64,000 nt of DNA, taken from assembly GCF_042926695.1 (NCBI RefSeq), contig NZ_CP170642.1:1302001-1366000 (forward strand), written 5' to 3'. This document shows, in pieces, positions 17,771 through 27,967 of this stretch (positions are counted from its first letter, which is position 1; every line of letters begins with the position of its first letter). The notes below the pieces were generated by a model. It saw nothing but the letters and a program-made list of their open reading frames with translations. It ran no database searches and was not told the origin of the DNA. This DNA comes from Lonepinella koalarum (lineage in GTDB: Bacteria; Pseudomonadota; Gammaproteobacteria; Enterobacterales; Pasteurellaceae). A program made the position numbers and the translations under genes.

Positions 17771-18850
17771 TTAACGCTGTCTTGCCAAATCTAAACGTTG
17801 CTCAATATAACGTGAGTAACGAGACATCGCATAACAAAAAATAAAATAAATAAACGCGAGAAATACATAGGCTTCTACGCTAAACCCTTGCCATAATGGA
17901 TCGGCAAGTGCTACTTTAGCCGATAGCGTTAAATCATAAATACCGATAATTACTACTAAAGAGGTATCTTTAAAAATGGAAATAAAAATACTGACCAGCG
18001 GCGGAATGACTACTTTTAAGGCTTGCGGTAAAATGACTAATCGCATACTTTGCCAATAACTCAAGCCTAAAGATGCTGCCCCCTCAAATTGTCCTTTTGG
18101 GATCGACTGCAAACCACCCCGTACCACTTCAGCAATATAGGCCGACACATATACAATCACTGCAATTTGGGCTCGTAATAATTTATCTAGTGAAAAACCA
18201 TCTGCGAAGAATAAGGGGACCATTACCGATGCCATAAATAATAAGCTGACAAATGGCACACCACGCACAATTTCAATATACATAATGGATAGCGAGCGGA
18301 TAATTGGCATGTCTGAGCGACGACCTAAAGCCAGCAAAATACCTAATGGCGTAGCAATTAAAATCCCGAAAATGGCAAGAATTAAAGTAATCGGCAAACC
18401 GCCCCAGCGTGCTGTTTCAATTTCGCTCAAGCCAAATACGCCACCGTGCATTAAAACACCACAAAGGCTTAATACCGTTACCCAAATCAACACTAAATAT
18501 TTTTGCCAAAAACGAGGGATAGCACTAAAAATAATTAAGGCTATTAGCAAAATACAAACTAAAAACGGTCGCCATTGTTCATCAAAAGGATAAATACCAA
18601 ACAAAATCATACGGTATTTATGTTGTACAAACGACCAACATGCGCCTGCAGATGCGTGGCATTCTTGACCGCTGGTAGCGGTGAAATTCGCTTGTAATAA
18701 TCCCCATTCTAGCACCGCAGGAAGGGAGAACAGTAAAAACCATAATACTAAAATAGTGGCGAAACTATGAGCCGATGTAGCAAATAAATTATCTTTTAGC
18801 CATAACCATACGCCGGTTTGTTTTGGTGGTTTTTGCATAATATTTTCCAT
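17771..18850 (-). CDS. aapM: General L-amino acid ABC transporter permease AapM
   Basis: A 359-residue inner-membrane permease. It has an N-terminal helix region with a periplasmic cysteine-bearing loop (QECHASAGACW near residues 63-73) and a C-terminal HisM/GlnP-type core with the EAA loop GAASLGLSYWQSMRLVILPQALKVVIPP near residues 257-284 that contacts the ATPase. This size, larger than ordinary GlnP permeases, is characteristic of AapM. The start ATG at 18850 has GGAGAG six bases before it and abuts the aapQ stop. Confidence 0.92.
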   Translation of the reverse strand: MENIMQKPPKQTGVWLWLKDNLFATSAHSFATILVLWFLLFSLPAVLEWGLLQANFTATSGQECHASAGACWSFVQHKYRMILFGIYPFDEQWRPFLVCILLIALIIFSAIPRFWQKYLVLIWVTVLSLCGVLMHGGVFGLSEIETARWGGLPITLILAIFGILIATPLGILLALGRRSDMPIIRSLSIMYIEIVRGVPFVSLLFMASVMVPLFFADGFSLDKLLRAQIAVIVYVSAYIAEVVRGGLQSIPKGQFEGAASLGLSYWQSMRLVILPQALKVVIPPLVSIFISIFKDTSLVVIIGIYDLTLSAKVALADPLWQGFSVEAYVFLAFIYFIFCYAMSRYSRYIEQRLDLARQR

Positions 18851-20008
18851 TTATCTCTCCACCAATGCCATACGTTTATTATACCATGCCATAAATACCG
18901 CAATGCTGATACTAATAGTAAAATACGCTAACATAATAATCATCACCGCTTCAATGGCTTGCCCTGTTTGGGTTAACATGGTGTTGACAATAGAAACAAT
19001 ATCAGGATAACCAATAGCCACGGCTAATGAGCTATTTTTAGTGAAGTTCATAAAAGTATTACTCATGGCAGGAATCATCACCCTAACCGCTTGTGGCATA
19101 ATAATTAAACGCAAGGTTTTTAGCCGAGATAAGCCTAAAGATTCACCCGCTTCCCATTGACCGTTATTGACACTTTGAATACCCGAACGCACGATTTCCG
19201 CAATAAAAGCGGCAGTATATAACACTAATCCTAACAATAAAGCGGCAAGTTCTGGACTAAAATGCCAACCATTAACAAAATTAAAGCCTTTAAGCTCGGG
19301 TTTTACCACATCTAGTTGCCAACCAGATAATAATGCAGCTAACATAGGGAAAATCACCCAAAAAGCAAGGCTAATAGAAAAAACTGCGGTGGTTTTTCCC
19401 GTTTTATTTTGTTTATGTTTCGCCCAAAAAGATAAAATAATCGTGGCAATAACAGCGAATAATAAGCCGACAAGCATCCAAGAAACCGAATCTCCGCTTA
19501 AAGCAGGGATTTTTACACCGCGGTTTGATAAAAACACCCCATCTATCGGATTTAAGGCTTGACGAGGACCGGGTAAATTTTCTGTGAGTAAGGAATACCA
19601 GAAGAATAAATGAATCAATAACGGAATATTACGCATCACTTCCACATAAATAGCCGCCAATTTATTCACTAACCAGTTAGCAGAAAGTCGAGCAATACCG
19701 ATGATCGTACCAAGAAGCGTGGCTAATACAATCCCGACAAAAGAGACCAACAGGGTATTCAGGATTCCCACTCTAATGGCATGCCAGTAAGTGTCTGTCA
19801 AATTGTATTCAATAAGAGATTCACCAATAGCAAAACCCGCTTCTTTATTCAAAAAAGCAAACCCAGTTTGAATATTACGAGTCGCTAAATTATGCAAGGT
19901 ATTATTGACTAAATACCAAACCACATACACGATCACAGATAAGATAATGACTTGGTATAGCCAAGATCTTGTGTTTGCGTCATTTAAAGAAAAATTGATT
20001 TTTTTCAT
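18851..20008 (-). CDS. aapQ: General L-amino acid ABC transporter permease AapQ
   Basis: A 385-residue permease, partner of AapM. The N-terminal part contains the conserved NLATRNIQTGFAFLNKEAGFAIGESLIEY loop (about residues 40-70), which is a hallmark of AapQ. The C-terminal EAA loop reads GESLGLSRLKTLRLIIMPQAVRVMIPAMSN. Several transmembrane helices surround a mid-protein insertion. It is directly followed by aapM with no gap, so both are surely cotranscribed. Confidence 0.93.
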   Translation of the reverse strand: MKKINFSLNDANTRSWLYQVIILSVIVYVVWYLVNNTLHNLATRNIQTGFAFLNKEAGFAIGESLIEYNLTDTYWHAIRVGILNTLLVSFVGIVLATLLGTIIGIARLSANWLVNKLAAIYVEVMRNIPLLIHLFFWYSLLTENLPGPRQALNPIDGVFLSNRGVKIPALSGDSVSWMLVGLLFAVIATIILSFWAKHKQNKTGKTTAVFSISLAFWVIFPMLAALLSGWQLDVVKPELKGFNFVNGWHFSPELAALLLGLVLYTAAFIAEIVRSGIQSVNNGQWEAGESLGLSRLKTLRLIIMPQAVRVMIPAMSNTFMNFTKNSSLAVAIGYPDIVSIVNTMLTQTGQAIEAVMIIMLAYFTISISIAVFMAWYNKRMALVER

Positions 20009-20086
20009 TATTTATACTAATTGGGGCATATCACCTATGCCCCTATTTTTAATTTTAAGTGTTGTTTTTAGACAGATTATCCATGA

Positions 20087-21115
20087 TTAACGTACAGGTA
20101 AACCGTAATGTAAACCACCATTCGTCCATAAATTATTTAAACCACGTGGAATTTGCAACGGGCTGTCTTTTCCTACGTTGCGATCAAAACTTTCACCATA
20201 GTTGCCCACTTGTTTCACAATGTTATACGCCCATTTGTCGTCTAAACCAAGGTTTTTACCTGTACCTTCTGCCACGCCTAACAAACGTTGAATATTTGGA
20301 TTTTCGCTTTTTAATTGCTCATCCACATTTTTGCTGGTGACACCCAATTCTTCTGCGTTAAATTGGGCTTGTAATGTCCATTTCACAATATTAAACCATT
20401 GTGCATCCCCTTGACGCACAAACGGAGCCAATGGTTCTTTAGAAATTAAATCAGGTAACACGACATAATCATCTGGGTTAGATAACCGTGAAATACGAAT
20501 TGAGGCTAAACCAGAAGCATCAGTGGAAAATACATCGCAACGGCCAGAAGCGAAAGCATTGACCACTTCATTAAATTGATCAAACACCACTGGCGTGTAT
20601 TTTACATTACTCGCTCTCGCCCAGTCCGCCAGCGTGTTTTCATTGGAAGTACCGGTTTGCAAACAGATTGTCGCACCATCTAATTCTTTAGCACTTTTCA
20701 CGCCAAGATCTTTTTTCACTAAGAAACCTTGTCCGTCATAAAAATTTACCCCCGGAGATTGCAAACCCAGTGCAGTATCACGTTGTTGTGTTACTGTGGT
20801 GTTACGAGTTAATACATCAATTTCACCAGATTGAAGTGCTGTAAAGCGTTGTTGAGAATTTAATGGCACGGTTTTAAATTTAGTGGCATCACCAAACACC
20901 GCTGCTGCGACAGATTTACACAAATCTATATCTAACCCTTTCCATTCTCCTTTATCATCCGGTGCAGAAAAGCCAGCAAAACCTGTGGTAGTACCACAAA
21001 TAACGTGACCACGTTGTTTTACCGTATCAAGAGTTGAAGCTTGTGCATTGGCACTAAAAGCGGTAAAACCAACAGTAGCAATCACAGTCGCTGTTAATAC
21101 ATTTAATTTTTTCAT
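20087..21115 (-). CDS. aapJ: General L-amino acid ABC transporter substrate-binding protein AapJ
   Basis: A 342-residue periplasmic binding protein, first gene of the aapJQMP operon, which imports a broad range of L-amino acids. A signal peptide (MKKLNVLTATVIATVGFTAFSANAQA) precedes the SBP fold with GHVICGTTTGFAGFS, the KGLDIDLCKSVAAAVFGD segment and RNTTVTQQRD. The C-terminal YGESFDRNVG and RGLNNLWTNGGLHYG motifs are typical of AapJ rather than GlnH. I start it at 21115, where GGAG lies eight bases before ATG and the signal peptide is compact; an upstream in-frame ATG at 21169 has neither. The gap of about 78 bases to aapQ is longer than the other gaps in the operon. Confidence 0.94.
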   Translation of the reverse strand: MKKLNVLTATVIATVGFTAFSANAQASTLDTVKQRGHVICGTTTGFAGFSAPDDKGEWKGLDIDLCKSVAAAVFGDATKFKTVPLNSQQRFTALQSGEIDVLTRNTTVTQQRDTALGLQSPGVNFYDGQGFLVKKDLGVKSAKELDGATICLQTGTSNENTLADWARASNVKYTPVVFDQFNEVVNAFASGRCDVFSTDASGLASIRISRLSNPDDYVVLPDLISKEPLAPFVRQGDAQWFNIVKWTLQAQFNAEELGVTSKNVDEQLKSENPNIQRLLGVAEGTGKNLGLDDKWAYNIVKQVGNYGESFDRNVGKDSPLQIPRGLNNLWTNGGLHYGLPVR

Positions 21116-21232
21116 AAAATTCTCCAAAGATAATAATAAACATTTGACAATATAATCAAAAAGCCACATAGACGCAAATAAGATTGTAATATAGCAAAGA
21201 TGATTTAGTTATAAGAAAGTCAGCATACCTTG

Positions 21233-21261
21233 TTGCAATTCAGCAGTTATATCAATACAAT
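21233..21261 (+). promoter_or_regulatory. Sigma-70 promoter for the RND efflux operon
   Basis: TTGCAA (21233-21238), a 17-base spacer and TACAAT (21256-21261) on the plus strand end 42 bases before the adaptor gene. The 21116-21302 gap also has to contain the divergent aapJ promoter. Confidence 0.55.
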
Positions 21262-21302
21262 CCTAAAACTAAAAGTATGTAGCGTGTAATGGGATAAAAA
21301 AG

Positions 21303-22532
21303 ATGAAAAAGAAAACAGCCATTTGTAGCCTATTGGTGATAAGTTTAACTGTTATCATCATTTTAGGCTTAAACCAATTTAAACAGATGAAACATGCCGA
21401 TACATTGGCAAATCGTCCGCCCTCGACCAATCCGGTGAAAACCCTTGTCTTAACCCAACAAGACTGGCAACCTTTTGTGCAAACCACCGGACTGATTTCA
21501 AGCGATTCCACTGGACTTGCTATACAGGCCAGTGGTGTGGTAGCAAACATTGCTGTTACCTCAGGTCAATCCGTGAAAAAGGGCGATCTTATTCTTAGCT
21601 TGGATAATACGGTGGAAGAAGCCAATCTTAACGCCTTGCAAGCCCAATATAACTATTATAAAAGAACCTATGATCGCTATGTGCAGTTAGCCAAAACTGC
21701 TTCCGTATCGAAAACCGACTTAGACAAAGCCGAATATGAATATAAAAATATCGCTAATGCGTTAGCAAGTGAGAAAGCCAATATTAATCGACGTAAAATT
21801 TTTGCGCCTTTTGATGGTAAGCTGGGGATTATTAATGCCGTAGAAGGGCAATTTGTCAGTCTTGGACAACAAATTGTGAATATTGAAGATTTAGGTGATA
21901 AAAAAATTAAATTCTTTTTACCACAAGAAAATATCGCCCAGCTTCATTACCAGCAAGCGTTACACATTGAATTAGAAAACCCAACAGAAAATCGCTTAAC
22001 CCTGCAACAGCTGATTGAGCAACCATCTTCATCACAACATTCACACAATATTGAAAGTTGCCAAGCCTATGTATCAAATATTGACAATGGATTAGATACG
22101 CAAACAGGTTTAATTGCAGTGGAAGGCGTGATCAAATGTGACAAACAGCCATCGCCGTTCACCGATGGTATGTTCGCAAAAGTAAAAATCGCTTTACCCA
22201 CCATTCCTAACCAATTTGTCTTGCCACAAGTGGCTGTAGCTTATGCCTTGTCTGGCGAAACCCTTTATATCCTGCAAGATATTGAGCAAGATGATCGCTA
22301 TAAAACCCAACTGTCTGATGCGTTCAAAGCCAAACGAGTGGCAGTAACCACCTTGGATAGACAAGGCAATCTGGCGTTAGTCGTGCCTAATCATCAAGAT
22401 GCCTTAAAAGCAGGCGATAAAGTTATTGTGTCTGGTATGCAACGGTTAAGTGATGGCAGTTATGTGCGTGAAGAAGCCTTAACGGATGTGATTATCGGTG
22501 CAGATGAGCCAGCCCATAAAACTCGGCTTTAA
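21303..22532 (+). CDS. acrA: RND efflux periplasmic adaptor (membrane fusion protein)
   Basis: The 409-residue adaptor of a tripartite efflux pump has an N-terminal signal-anchor helix (KTAICSLLVISLTVIIILGLN compressed at residues 4-24), a barrel-sandwich lipoyl half (IQASGVVANIAVTSGQSVKKGDLILSLDN), a coiled-coil hairpin (about residues 105-160), and the second lipoyl half with KIFAPFDGKLGIINAVEGQFVSLGQ near 165-190. No lipobox cysteine is evident. It is 14 bases upstream of the pump gene. The trio usually needs a TolC-type outer channel, which is not encoded here. Gene symbol is by position and family; subtype is closer to MexH/MexI-like systems than to enteric AcrAB. Confidence 0.88.
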   Translation: MKKKTAICSLLVISLTVIIILGLNQFKQMKHADTLANRPPSTNPVKTLVLTQQDWQPFVQTTGLISSDSTGLAIQASGVVANIAVTSGQSVKKGDLILSLDNTVEEANLNALQAQYNYYKRTYDRYVQLAKTASVSKTDLDKAEYEYKNIANALASEKANINRRKIFAPFDGKLGIINAVEGQFVSLGQQIVNIEDLGDKKIKFFLPQENIAQLHYQQALHIELENPTENRLTLQQLIEQPSSSQHSHNIESCQAYVSNIDNGLDTQTGLIAVEGVIKCDKQPSPFTDGMFAKVKIALPTIPNQFVLPQVAVAYALSGETLYILQDIEQDDRYKTQLSDAFKAKRVAVTTLDRQGNLALVVPNHQDALKAGDKVIVSGMQRLSDGSYVREEALTDVIIGADEPAHKTRL

Positions 22533-22546
22533 GGTGGTGGTGTGAG

Positions 22547-25500
22547 ATGAAAAATACAAAAGCCTTGTTTACCGATATTTTTATTAAGCGTCCCGTGCTG
22601 GCAATCAGTATTAGTTTACTAATTGTGATTTTGGGCTTGCAAGCCATATTTAAATTACCGGTGAAAGAATACCCCGATATGACCGTGACCATTGTGACGG
22701 TGTCCACCACCTACACTGGGGCAAGTTCCGAAACCATGAAAGCCTTTGTTACATCCACGTTGGAAGAAGCCATTGCCCAAGCGGACAATATTGATTATAT
22801 GAAATCCGAAAGCAAGGCAGGGCGTTCCACCATTACGGTGAAAATGAAGCTCAACACCGATCCTGATTTGGCGTTAGCTAACGTGTCGTCCAAAGTCAAT
22901 GGCGTGCGAAGACGGCTGCCTGATGATATTGATGATCCGACTATTTCCGTGTCCACCGGATCTTTTGATAATATCATGTATATTTCCTTTAAATCGGATA
23001 CGCTGCATGTCAGCCAAGTCACCGATTATCTGGAACGTAATATTAAACCCTTACTTTTCACCGTAGATGGTGTAGCAAAAGTGGATATTTATGGGGGGAT
23101 TAAATACGGTTTTCGCATTTGGTTAAATCCTGATAAATTAGCCGCTTACAATCTCTCCGCCAGTGAGATTAACCGTGCTTTAAGCAATAATAATGTGCAA
23201 TCAGCAGCGGGTAATTCCAATGGCTATTATGTGAATTATAAGAACAATATTGAAACCACCACCTTAGATTTAGCGCAATTAAACAATCTGGTGGTGATGC
23301 AAGATGATAGTCGTATTGTACGCTTAAAAGACATTGCCTATGTGGAATTAGACAAAGAAAGTGATAATTATCGCGTGTTGGCGAATGGCGATAATGCCAC
23401 GGTGTTGGCTATTGAAGCAACACCCACAGCCAATCCATTGACCGTGGCAAAAAATATTTATCCCGTATATGAGCAAATTAAAACCGGCATTCCGAGTGAA
23501 ATCAGTACGCAAATTTTATATGATCGCACACTGGCGATTAATCATTCTATCAATGAAGTGATCAAAACCATTTTTGAAGCTACCTTGATTGTGTTAATTG
23601 TGATTGGGGCATTTATCGGCTCGTTTCGTGCCATTTTAATCCCGATTATCACCATTCCTATTTCTTTAATTGGGGTGATTGCCTTATTACAACTGTTCGG
23701 CTTTTCCATTAATTTAATGACATTACTGGCAATTATTTTAGCCATAGGACTGGTAGTGGATGATGCCATTGTGGTATTAGAAAATGTGGATCGTCTGATT
23801 AAAAGTGGCATGGATAAATTTGAAGCTGCCGTGAAAGGCACAAGGGAAATCGCCTTGCCCGTGATTGCCATGACCATTGCCCTGTGTGCGGTGTATTCTC
23901 CCATGGCATTAATGGACGGCATTACGGGTGCCTTATTTAAAGAATTTGCCTTAACTTTAGCAGGGGCGGTGTTTATTTCAGGCATTATCGCCTTAACCCT
24001 GTCGCCGATGATGAGTTCAACCTTGCTAAAAGCCCAAGGCAATACAGCAAAAGACCAACCATCAAAATTAGAACAAAAAATTCAGCGCAGTTTGACCACC
24101 TTAAATCAGCATTATGAAAGCCTATTAGACAGTTTTTTAGCTAGACCTAAAACCATGCTCGCATTTGCTCTGTTGATTTTTATCAGTATTCCGTTAAGTT
24201 TCCGTTTTTTATCTTCCGAACTCACCCCAGTGGAAGACAAAGGCAGTTTAGTGTTGATTGGACAAGCTCCTGACTATGTGAATTTAGATTATACCGTAGC
24301 TAGTTCCAGTGCTTTTGAAAAACAATTACGCCAACACATTCCCGAACTGGAATTTACCCAATTTATCGCCGGTTTCCGTGGCTTTAACCAAGCCATTGTG
24401 ATCACCACCTTAAAATCAGAACGAAAAAGAAGTTTGAGTGAAATTCAAAATGCCATGAACCAAATTGGTAATCAATTTGCACCCGCTTCTTTTACTTCCT
24501 TTGCGCGCCCTGAAGTGAACACGGGGGAAAGTGGCTTGCCTGTGAGTTTAGTGATTAAATCATCTCGTTCTTATGAAGATTTAGATGCCATTGCCGAAAA
24601 TATCTTGCAACAAGCCAGACAATCGGGCAATTTTGTGTTTATTAATGCGGATCTCAAATTCTCTAGCCCCAAAGCCAATGTCACTATTAACAAAGAAAAA
24701 GCGGGCACATTTGGCGTGTCGATGAGTGAAATTAGTCAAGTGGTGGGGGCGTATTTATCCGGTTCTACCATCGCTCGAGTGGAAATTGACGGCAAAGCCT
24801 ATGATGTGATCTCGCAGGTGGCACGCCAAAATCGGCTCAACCCGCAAGATCTAAACAAAATGACCGTAGTTAATCAACAAGGACAATCCATTCCGCTACG
24901 CAATTTTATTGATATTGAACTGAAAACCGAACCGCTGGGGTTAAATCGTGTCAGTCAGCTCAATTCTGTGACGATTTCAGGCGTCCCTACCGTTTCTGTA
25001 GGTGATGCCACCCTTTATTTGGAGCAACTGGCACAGCAATTATCCGCTGATTATCAATATGAATTTATGGGCGAATCCCGTCAGTTTAAACAAGAAGGTA
25101 ATAGCTTACTGATCACTTTTTTACTGGCAGTTTGCATTATTTATTTAGTGTTAGCGATTCAATTTGAAAGTTGGCGTGATCCTTTGGTGATTATGCTTTC
25201 GGTGCCATTGGCGATTAGCGGGGCGTTATTAAGCTTAAATTTACTTAATTTCTTAGGCTGGGGCGTGTCTACGCTCAATGTGTATTCTCAAGTGGGTTTG
25301 CTTACCTTAGTGGGCTTAATTGCTAAGCATGGTATTTTAATTTGCGAAGTGGCAAAAGAACAACAATTACATCATCACAAAAGCCGCTTAGAAGCCGTCA
25401 GAATTGCCGCAGGATTACGCCTACGCCCCATTTTAATGACTGCCTTTTCCATGATCGCAGGCTTAGTGCCACTGTTATATGCCAGCGGTGCTGGGGCTTC

Positions 25501-25633
25501 CGCACGCTTTAGCATTGGCTTTGTGATTGTCACAGGGCTTGCCATTGGCACGCTATTTACCATTTTTGTATTACCTGTGATTTATTGCTTTGTGGCAGAC
25601 AAACATAAACCGTTGAAGTCCACCCATTTTTAA
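22547..25633 (+). CDS. acrB: RND efflux pump, inner-membrane transporter
   Basis: A 1028-residue proton-driven drug exporter of the HAE1 group. The N-terminal FIKRPVLAISISLLIVILGL helix, the porter domain motif SSKVNGVRRRLP, the proton-relay helix AIGLVVDDAIVVLENVDR near residues 400-418 with its paired aspartates, and the second-half helices (LSVPLAISGALLSLNLL, LVGLIAKHGILICEVAKEQ near 920-940) are all present. Length fits the family. It is translated from an ATG 14 bases after the adaptor gene. Substrates cannot be predicted beyond amphipathic drugs. Gene name is by family and operon position. Confidence 0.9.
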   Translation: MKNTKALFTDIFIKRPVLAISISLLIVILGLQAIFKLPVKEYPDMTVTIVTVSTTYTGASSETMKAFVTSTLEEAIAQADNIDYMKSESKAGRSTITVKMKLNTDPDLALANVSSKVNGVRRRLPDDIDDPTISVSTGSFDNIMYISFKSDTLHVSQVTDYLERNIKPLLFTVDGVAKVDIYGGIKYGFRIWLNPDKLAAYNLSASEINRALSNNNVQSAAGNSNGYYVNYKNNIETTTLDLAQLNNLVVMQDDSRIVRLKDIAYVELDKESDNYRVLANGDNATVLAIEATPTANPLTVAKNIYPVYEQIKTGIPSEISTQILYDRTLAINHSINEVIKTIFEATLIVLIVIGAFIGSFRAILIPIITIPISLIGVIALLQLFGFSINLMTLLAIILAIGLVVDDAIVVLENVDRLIKSGMDKFEAAVKGTREIALPVIAMTIALCAVYSPMALMDGITGALFKEFALTLAGAVFISGIIALTLSPMMSSTLLKAQGNTAKDQPSKLEQKIQRSLTTLNQHYESLLDSFLARPKTMLAFALLIFISIPLSFRFLSSELTPVEDKGSLVLIGQAPDYVNLDYTVASSSAFEKQLRQHIPELEFTQFIAGFRGFNQAIVITTLKSERKRSLSEIQNAMNQIGNQFAPASFTSFARPEVNTGESGLPVSLVIKSSRSYEDLDAIAENILQQARQSGNFVFINADLKFSSPKANVTINKEKAGTFGVSMSEISQVVGAYLSGSTIARVEIDGKAYDVISQVARQNRLNPQDLNKMTVVNQQGQSIPLRNFIDIELKTEPLGLNRVSQLNSVTISGVPTVSVGDATLYLEQLAQQLSADYQYEFMGESRQFKQEGNSLLITFLLAVCIIYLVLAIQFESWRDPLVIMLSVPLAISGALLSLNLLNFLGWGVSTLNVYSQVGLLTLVGLIAKHGILICEVAKEQQLHHHKSRLEAVRIAAGLRLRPILMTAFSMIAGLVPLLYASGAGASARFSIGFVIVTGLAIGTLFTIFVLPVIYCFVADKHKPLKSTHF

Positions 25634-25663
25634 TGGTTAACCATGGTTTAGCCAAAAGACATA

Positions 25664-25702
25664 AAAAAGCCACCGTACTGTTACAAAGTGCGGTGGCTTT
25701 TA
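25664..25702. terminator. Bidirectional terminator between acrB and typA
   Basis: AAAAAGCCACCG and CGGTGGCTTTT form a hairpin around an uptake signal (AAGTGCGGT at 25686). A-run and T-run on both sides suit the convergent arrangement of acrB and typA. Confidence 0.85.
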
Positions 25703-25713
25703 GCTGAATTTTA

Positions 25714-27564
25714 TTAATGAATACTTGTACTGACCGTAGTACGATTCGCGCGCTTACGCTCATTTTCAGTGAGTAATTTTTTACGCACCCGAATAGATAC
25801 TGGGGTCACTTCCACTAACTCATCATCATCAATAAACTCAATGGCTTGTTCTAATGTTAATTTCACTGGTGTGGTTAATACGATAGCATCATCCTTGCCT
25901 GACGCACGCATATTAGTGAGTTTTTTACCTTGCAAACAGTTCACGGTTAAATCATTAGAACGGCTATGAATACCGATAATTTGCCCTTCATAAACTTCTA
26001 CGCCGTGGTCAATCATTAATTTACCACGCTCTTGTAAACCAAATAAAGCATAACCTAAGGCTTTACCTGTGGCGTTAGAAATCAGTACGCCGTTTTTACG
26101 TTGTCCAATTTCGCCGGGTTTAATATCGTCATAGTGGCTGAATGTAGAATAAAGCAAGCCTGTACCTGACGTCATGGTCATAAATTCATTACGGAAACCG
26201 ATCAAACCACGGCTTGGGATCACATATTCTAAACGAGTACGACCTTTGCCGTCTGGCTGCATGTCTTTCACTTCACCCTTGCGAATCCCCAAGGCTTCCA
26301 TCACTGACCCCTGATGTTGTTCTTCAATATCAATGGTCACTTGCTCAAATGGCTCTTGTTTTTTGCCGTCAATGGTACGATAGATGACTTTCGGACGAGA
26401 TACCGCTAATTCATAGCCCTCACGACGCATATTTTCAATTAACACCGACAAATGCAGTTCACCACGCCCCGACACACGGAACTCATCAGGGTTTGGTGTT
26501 TCTTCCACACGTAACGCGACATTATGCACAAGTTCTTTGTTTAAGCGTTCTAGAATTTGGCGAGAAGTCACATATTTGCCCTCTTTACCACAAAATGGAG
26601 AAGTATTTACACAGAAGAACATGGTGACGGTCGGTTCATCTACACTTAAAGCTGGCAAAGCTTCCACCGCATTAATATCGCAGATAGTGTCAGAAATATT
26701 CAGCTCACCTAAGCCCGTAATCGCCACGATGTCACCCGCAAAGGCTTCATCTTCTTCATAACGTTGTAAACCTAGATGCCCTAACACTTGACCAATACGG
26801 CCTTGACGAGTACGTCCTTCGCTATTAATCACGCTCACCGCTTGATTCGGTTTCACTGAACCACGTTTAATACGACCAATACCAATCACGCCCACATAGC
26901 TGTTATAGTCTAATTGGGAAATTTGCATTTGGAACGGTGCATCAAGATGAACAGATGGTGGAGCCACATGTTCTACAATAGCTTCAAATAATGGGGTCAT
27001 ATCAGGAGCCAACTCTTCGTGTTCTAAGCCTGCTACACCCATTAATGCGGATGCGTAAATAATTGGGAAATCTAATTGTTCGTCCGTTGCCCCTAAGTTT
27101 ACGAAGAGATCAAATACTTGATCCACCACCCAGTCAGGTCTTGCGCCCGGACGATCCACTTTATTAATTACCACAATGGGTTTTAACCCATGAGCAAAGG
27201 CTTTTTGTGTGACGAAACGGGTTTGTGGCATCGGACCATCAAAAGCGTCCACCACTAATAATACCGAGTCCACCATAGAAAGCACGCGTTCCACTTCGCC
27301 TCCGAAATCGGCGTGTCCTGGGGTATCTACGATGTTAATGCGATAATCATTCCAGTTAATCGCGGTATTTTTAGCTAGAATAGTAATGCCACGCTCTTTT
27401 TCCAAATCGTTGCTGTCCATGACACGTTCATCACCATCACCACTGCGGGAGCTTTCTAAGGTGCCTGATTGTTGTAAAAGTTTGTCAACCAAGGTTGTTT
27501 TACCATGGTCAACGTGCGCAATAATTGCGATATTACGCAATTTATTAATATCTAAATCTGCCAT
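25714..27564 (-). CDS. typA: Ribosome-associated translational GTPase BipA/TypA
   Basis: The 616-residue GTPase binds the ribosome and helps 50S assembly and stress adaptation, notably in the cold. The G1 loop AHVDHGKTTL is at residues 16-25, with G2 RGITI, G3 DTPGH and G4 NKVD following, then EF-G-like domains II, III and V and the C-terminal BipA-specific domain (LPARNRG-like region appears as RGLIGFRNEFMTMTSGTG). Length is standard. It is monocistronic and its minus-strand promoter probably uses a TATAAT near 27640. Confidence 0.97.
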   Translation of the reverse strand: MADLDINKLRNIAIIAHVDHGKTTLVDKLLQQSGTLESSRSGDGDERVMDSNDLEKERGITILAKNTAINWNDYRINIVDTPGHADFGGEVERVLSMVDSVLLVVDAFDGPMPQTRFVTQKAFAHGLKPIVVINKVDRPGARPDWVVDQVFDLFVNLGATDEQLDFPIIYASALMGVAGLEHEELAPDMTPLFEAIVEHVAPPSVHLDAPFQMQISQLDYNSYVGVIGIGRIKRGSVKPNQAVSVINSEGRTRQGRIGQVLGHLGLQRYEEDEAFAGDIVAITGLGELNISDTICDINAVEALPALSVDEPTVTMFFCVNTSPFCGKEGKYVTSRQILERLNKELVHNVALRVEETPNPDEFRVSGRGELHLSVLIENMRREGYELAVSRPKVIYRTIDGKKQEPFEQVTIDIEEQHQGSVMEALGIRKGEVKDMQPDGKGRTRLEYVIPSRGLIGFRNEFMTMTSGTGLLYSTFSHYDDIKPGEIGQRKNGVLISNATGKALGYALFGLQERGKLMIDHGVEVYEGQIIGIHSRSNDLTVNCLQGKKLTNMRASGKDDAIVLTTPVKLTLEQAIEFIDDDELVEVTPVSIRVRKKLLTENERKRANRTTVSTSIH

Positions 27565-27758
27565 TGAGTTATCTTCTGTTGTTTAAAAAATCTAAAAAAT
27601 GTACCGCACTTTTTGTATAACACGGTAAAAGGTCGCAAATTATACAACCTTTTTTAGCAATGAGCTATTAAATAATGAGTGAGTAACCTGATTTAGTAAA
27701 ATCTTTGTTGAGATGAGATGAAATATAAAAAAGGAGAAAATTTGAATTTAGTATCAAT

Positions 27759-27787
27759 GATAAGGTGCGTTAATCACGCACCTTATC
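27759..27787. repeat. Perfect 12-bp inverted repeat downstream of ytjA
   Basis: GATAAGGTGCGT and ACGCACCTTATC face each other with a 5-base loop, 22 bases past the stop of the small membrane protein gene. There is no U-tract on either side, so it is a poor intrinsic terminator; it may stabilise mRNA ends or bind a protein. Confidence 0.6.
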
Positions 27788-27808
27788 ATGTAATATCTAT
27801 TTCATGGG

Positions 27809-27967
27809 TTAACGTCTACGCCCGAAAATAAAAGAAAGAATGGATAAAATAATAAATACGCCAAATAAAATTTTAGCAATCTCCACTGCACTTCCTGCGA
27901 TACCACCAAAACCTAATACCCCCGCAATAATTGCAATCACAAAAAACACAATTGAATAATGTAACAT
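27809..27967 (-). CDS. DUF1328 / UPF0391 (YtjA-family) small membrane protein
   Basis: A 52-residue protein with two hydrophobic helices: MLHYSIVFFVIAIIAGVLGFGG and IAGSAVEIAKILFGVFIILS, ending in the basic FIFGRRR. This is the full UPF0391/YtjA pattern (FxIxAIIAxxLGFGGIAGxAxxIAKILF). The family is widespread and stress-associated, without a known mechanism. AAGGAGA lies seven bases before its ATG. An imperfect 20-bp tandem repeat lies about 35 bases upstream. It is followed by a perfect inverted repeat. Confidence 0.92.
   Translation of the reverse strand: MLHYSIVFFVIAIIAGVLGFGGIAGSAVEIAKILFGVFIILSILSFIFGRRR

Noticed and set aside
27742..27831. 29-codon TTG-started ORF on the plus strand behind an AGGAGA
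   Set aside because: It runs through a perfect inverted repeat and antisense to the end of the ytjA-like gene; the peptide has no recognisable features.
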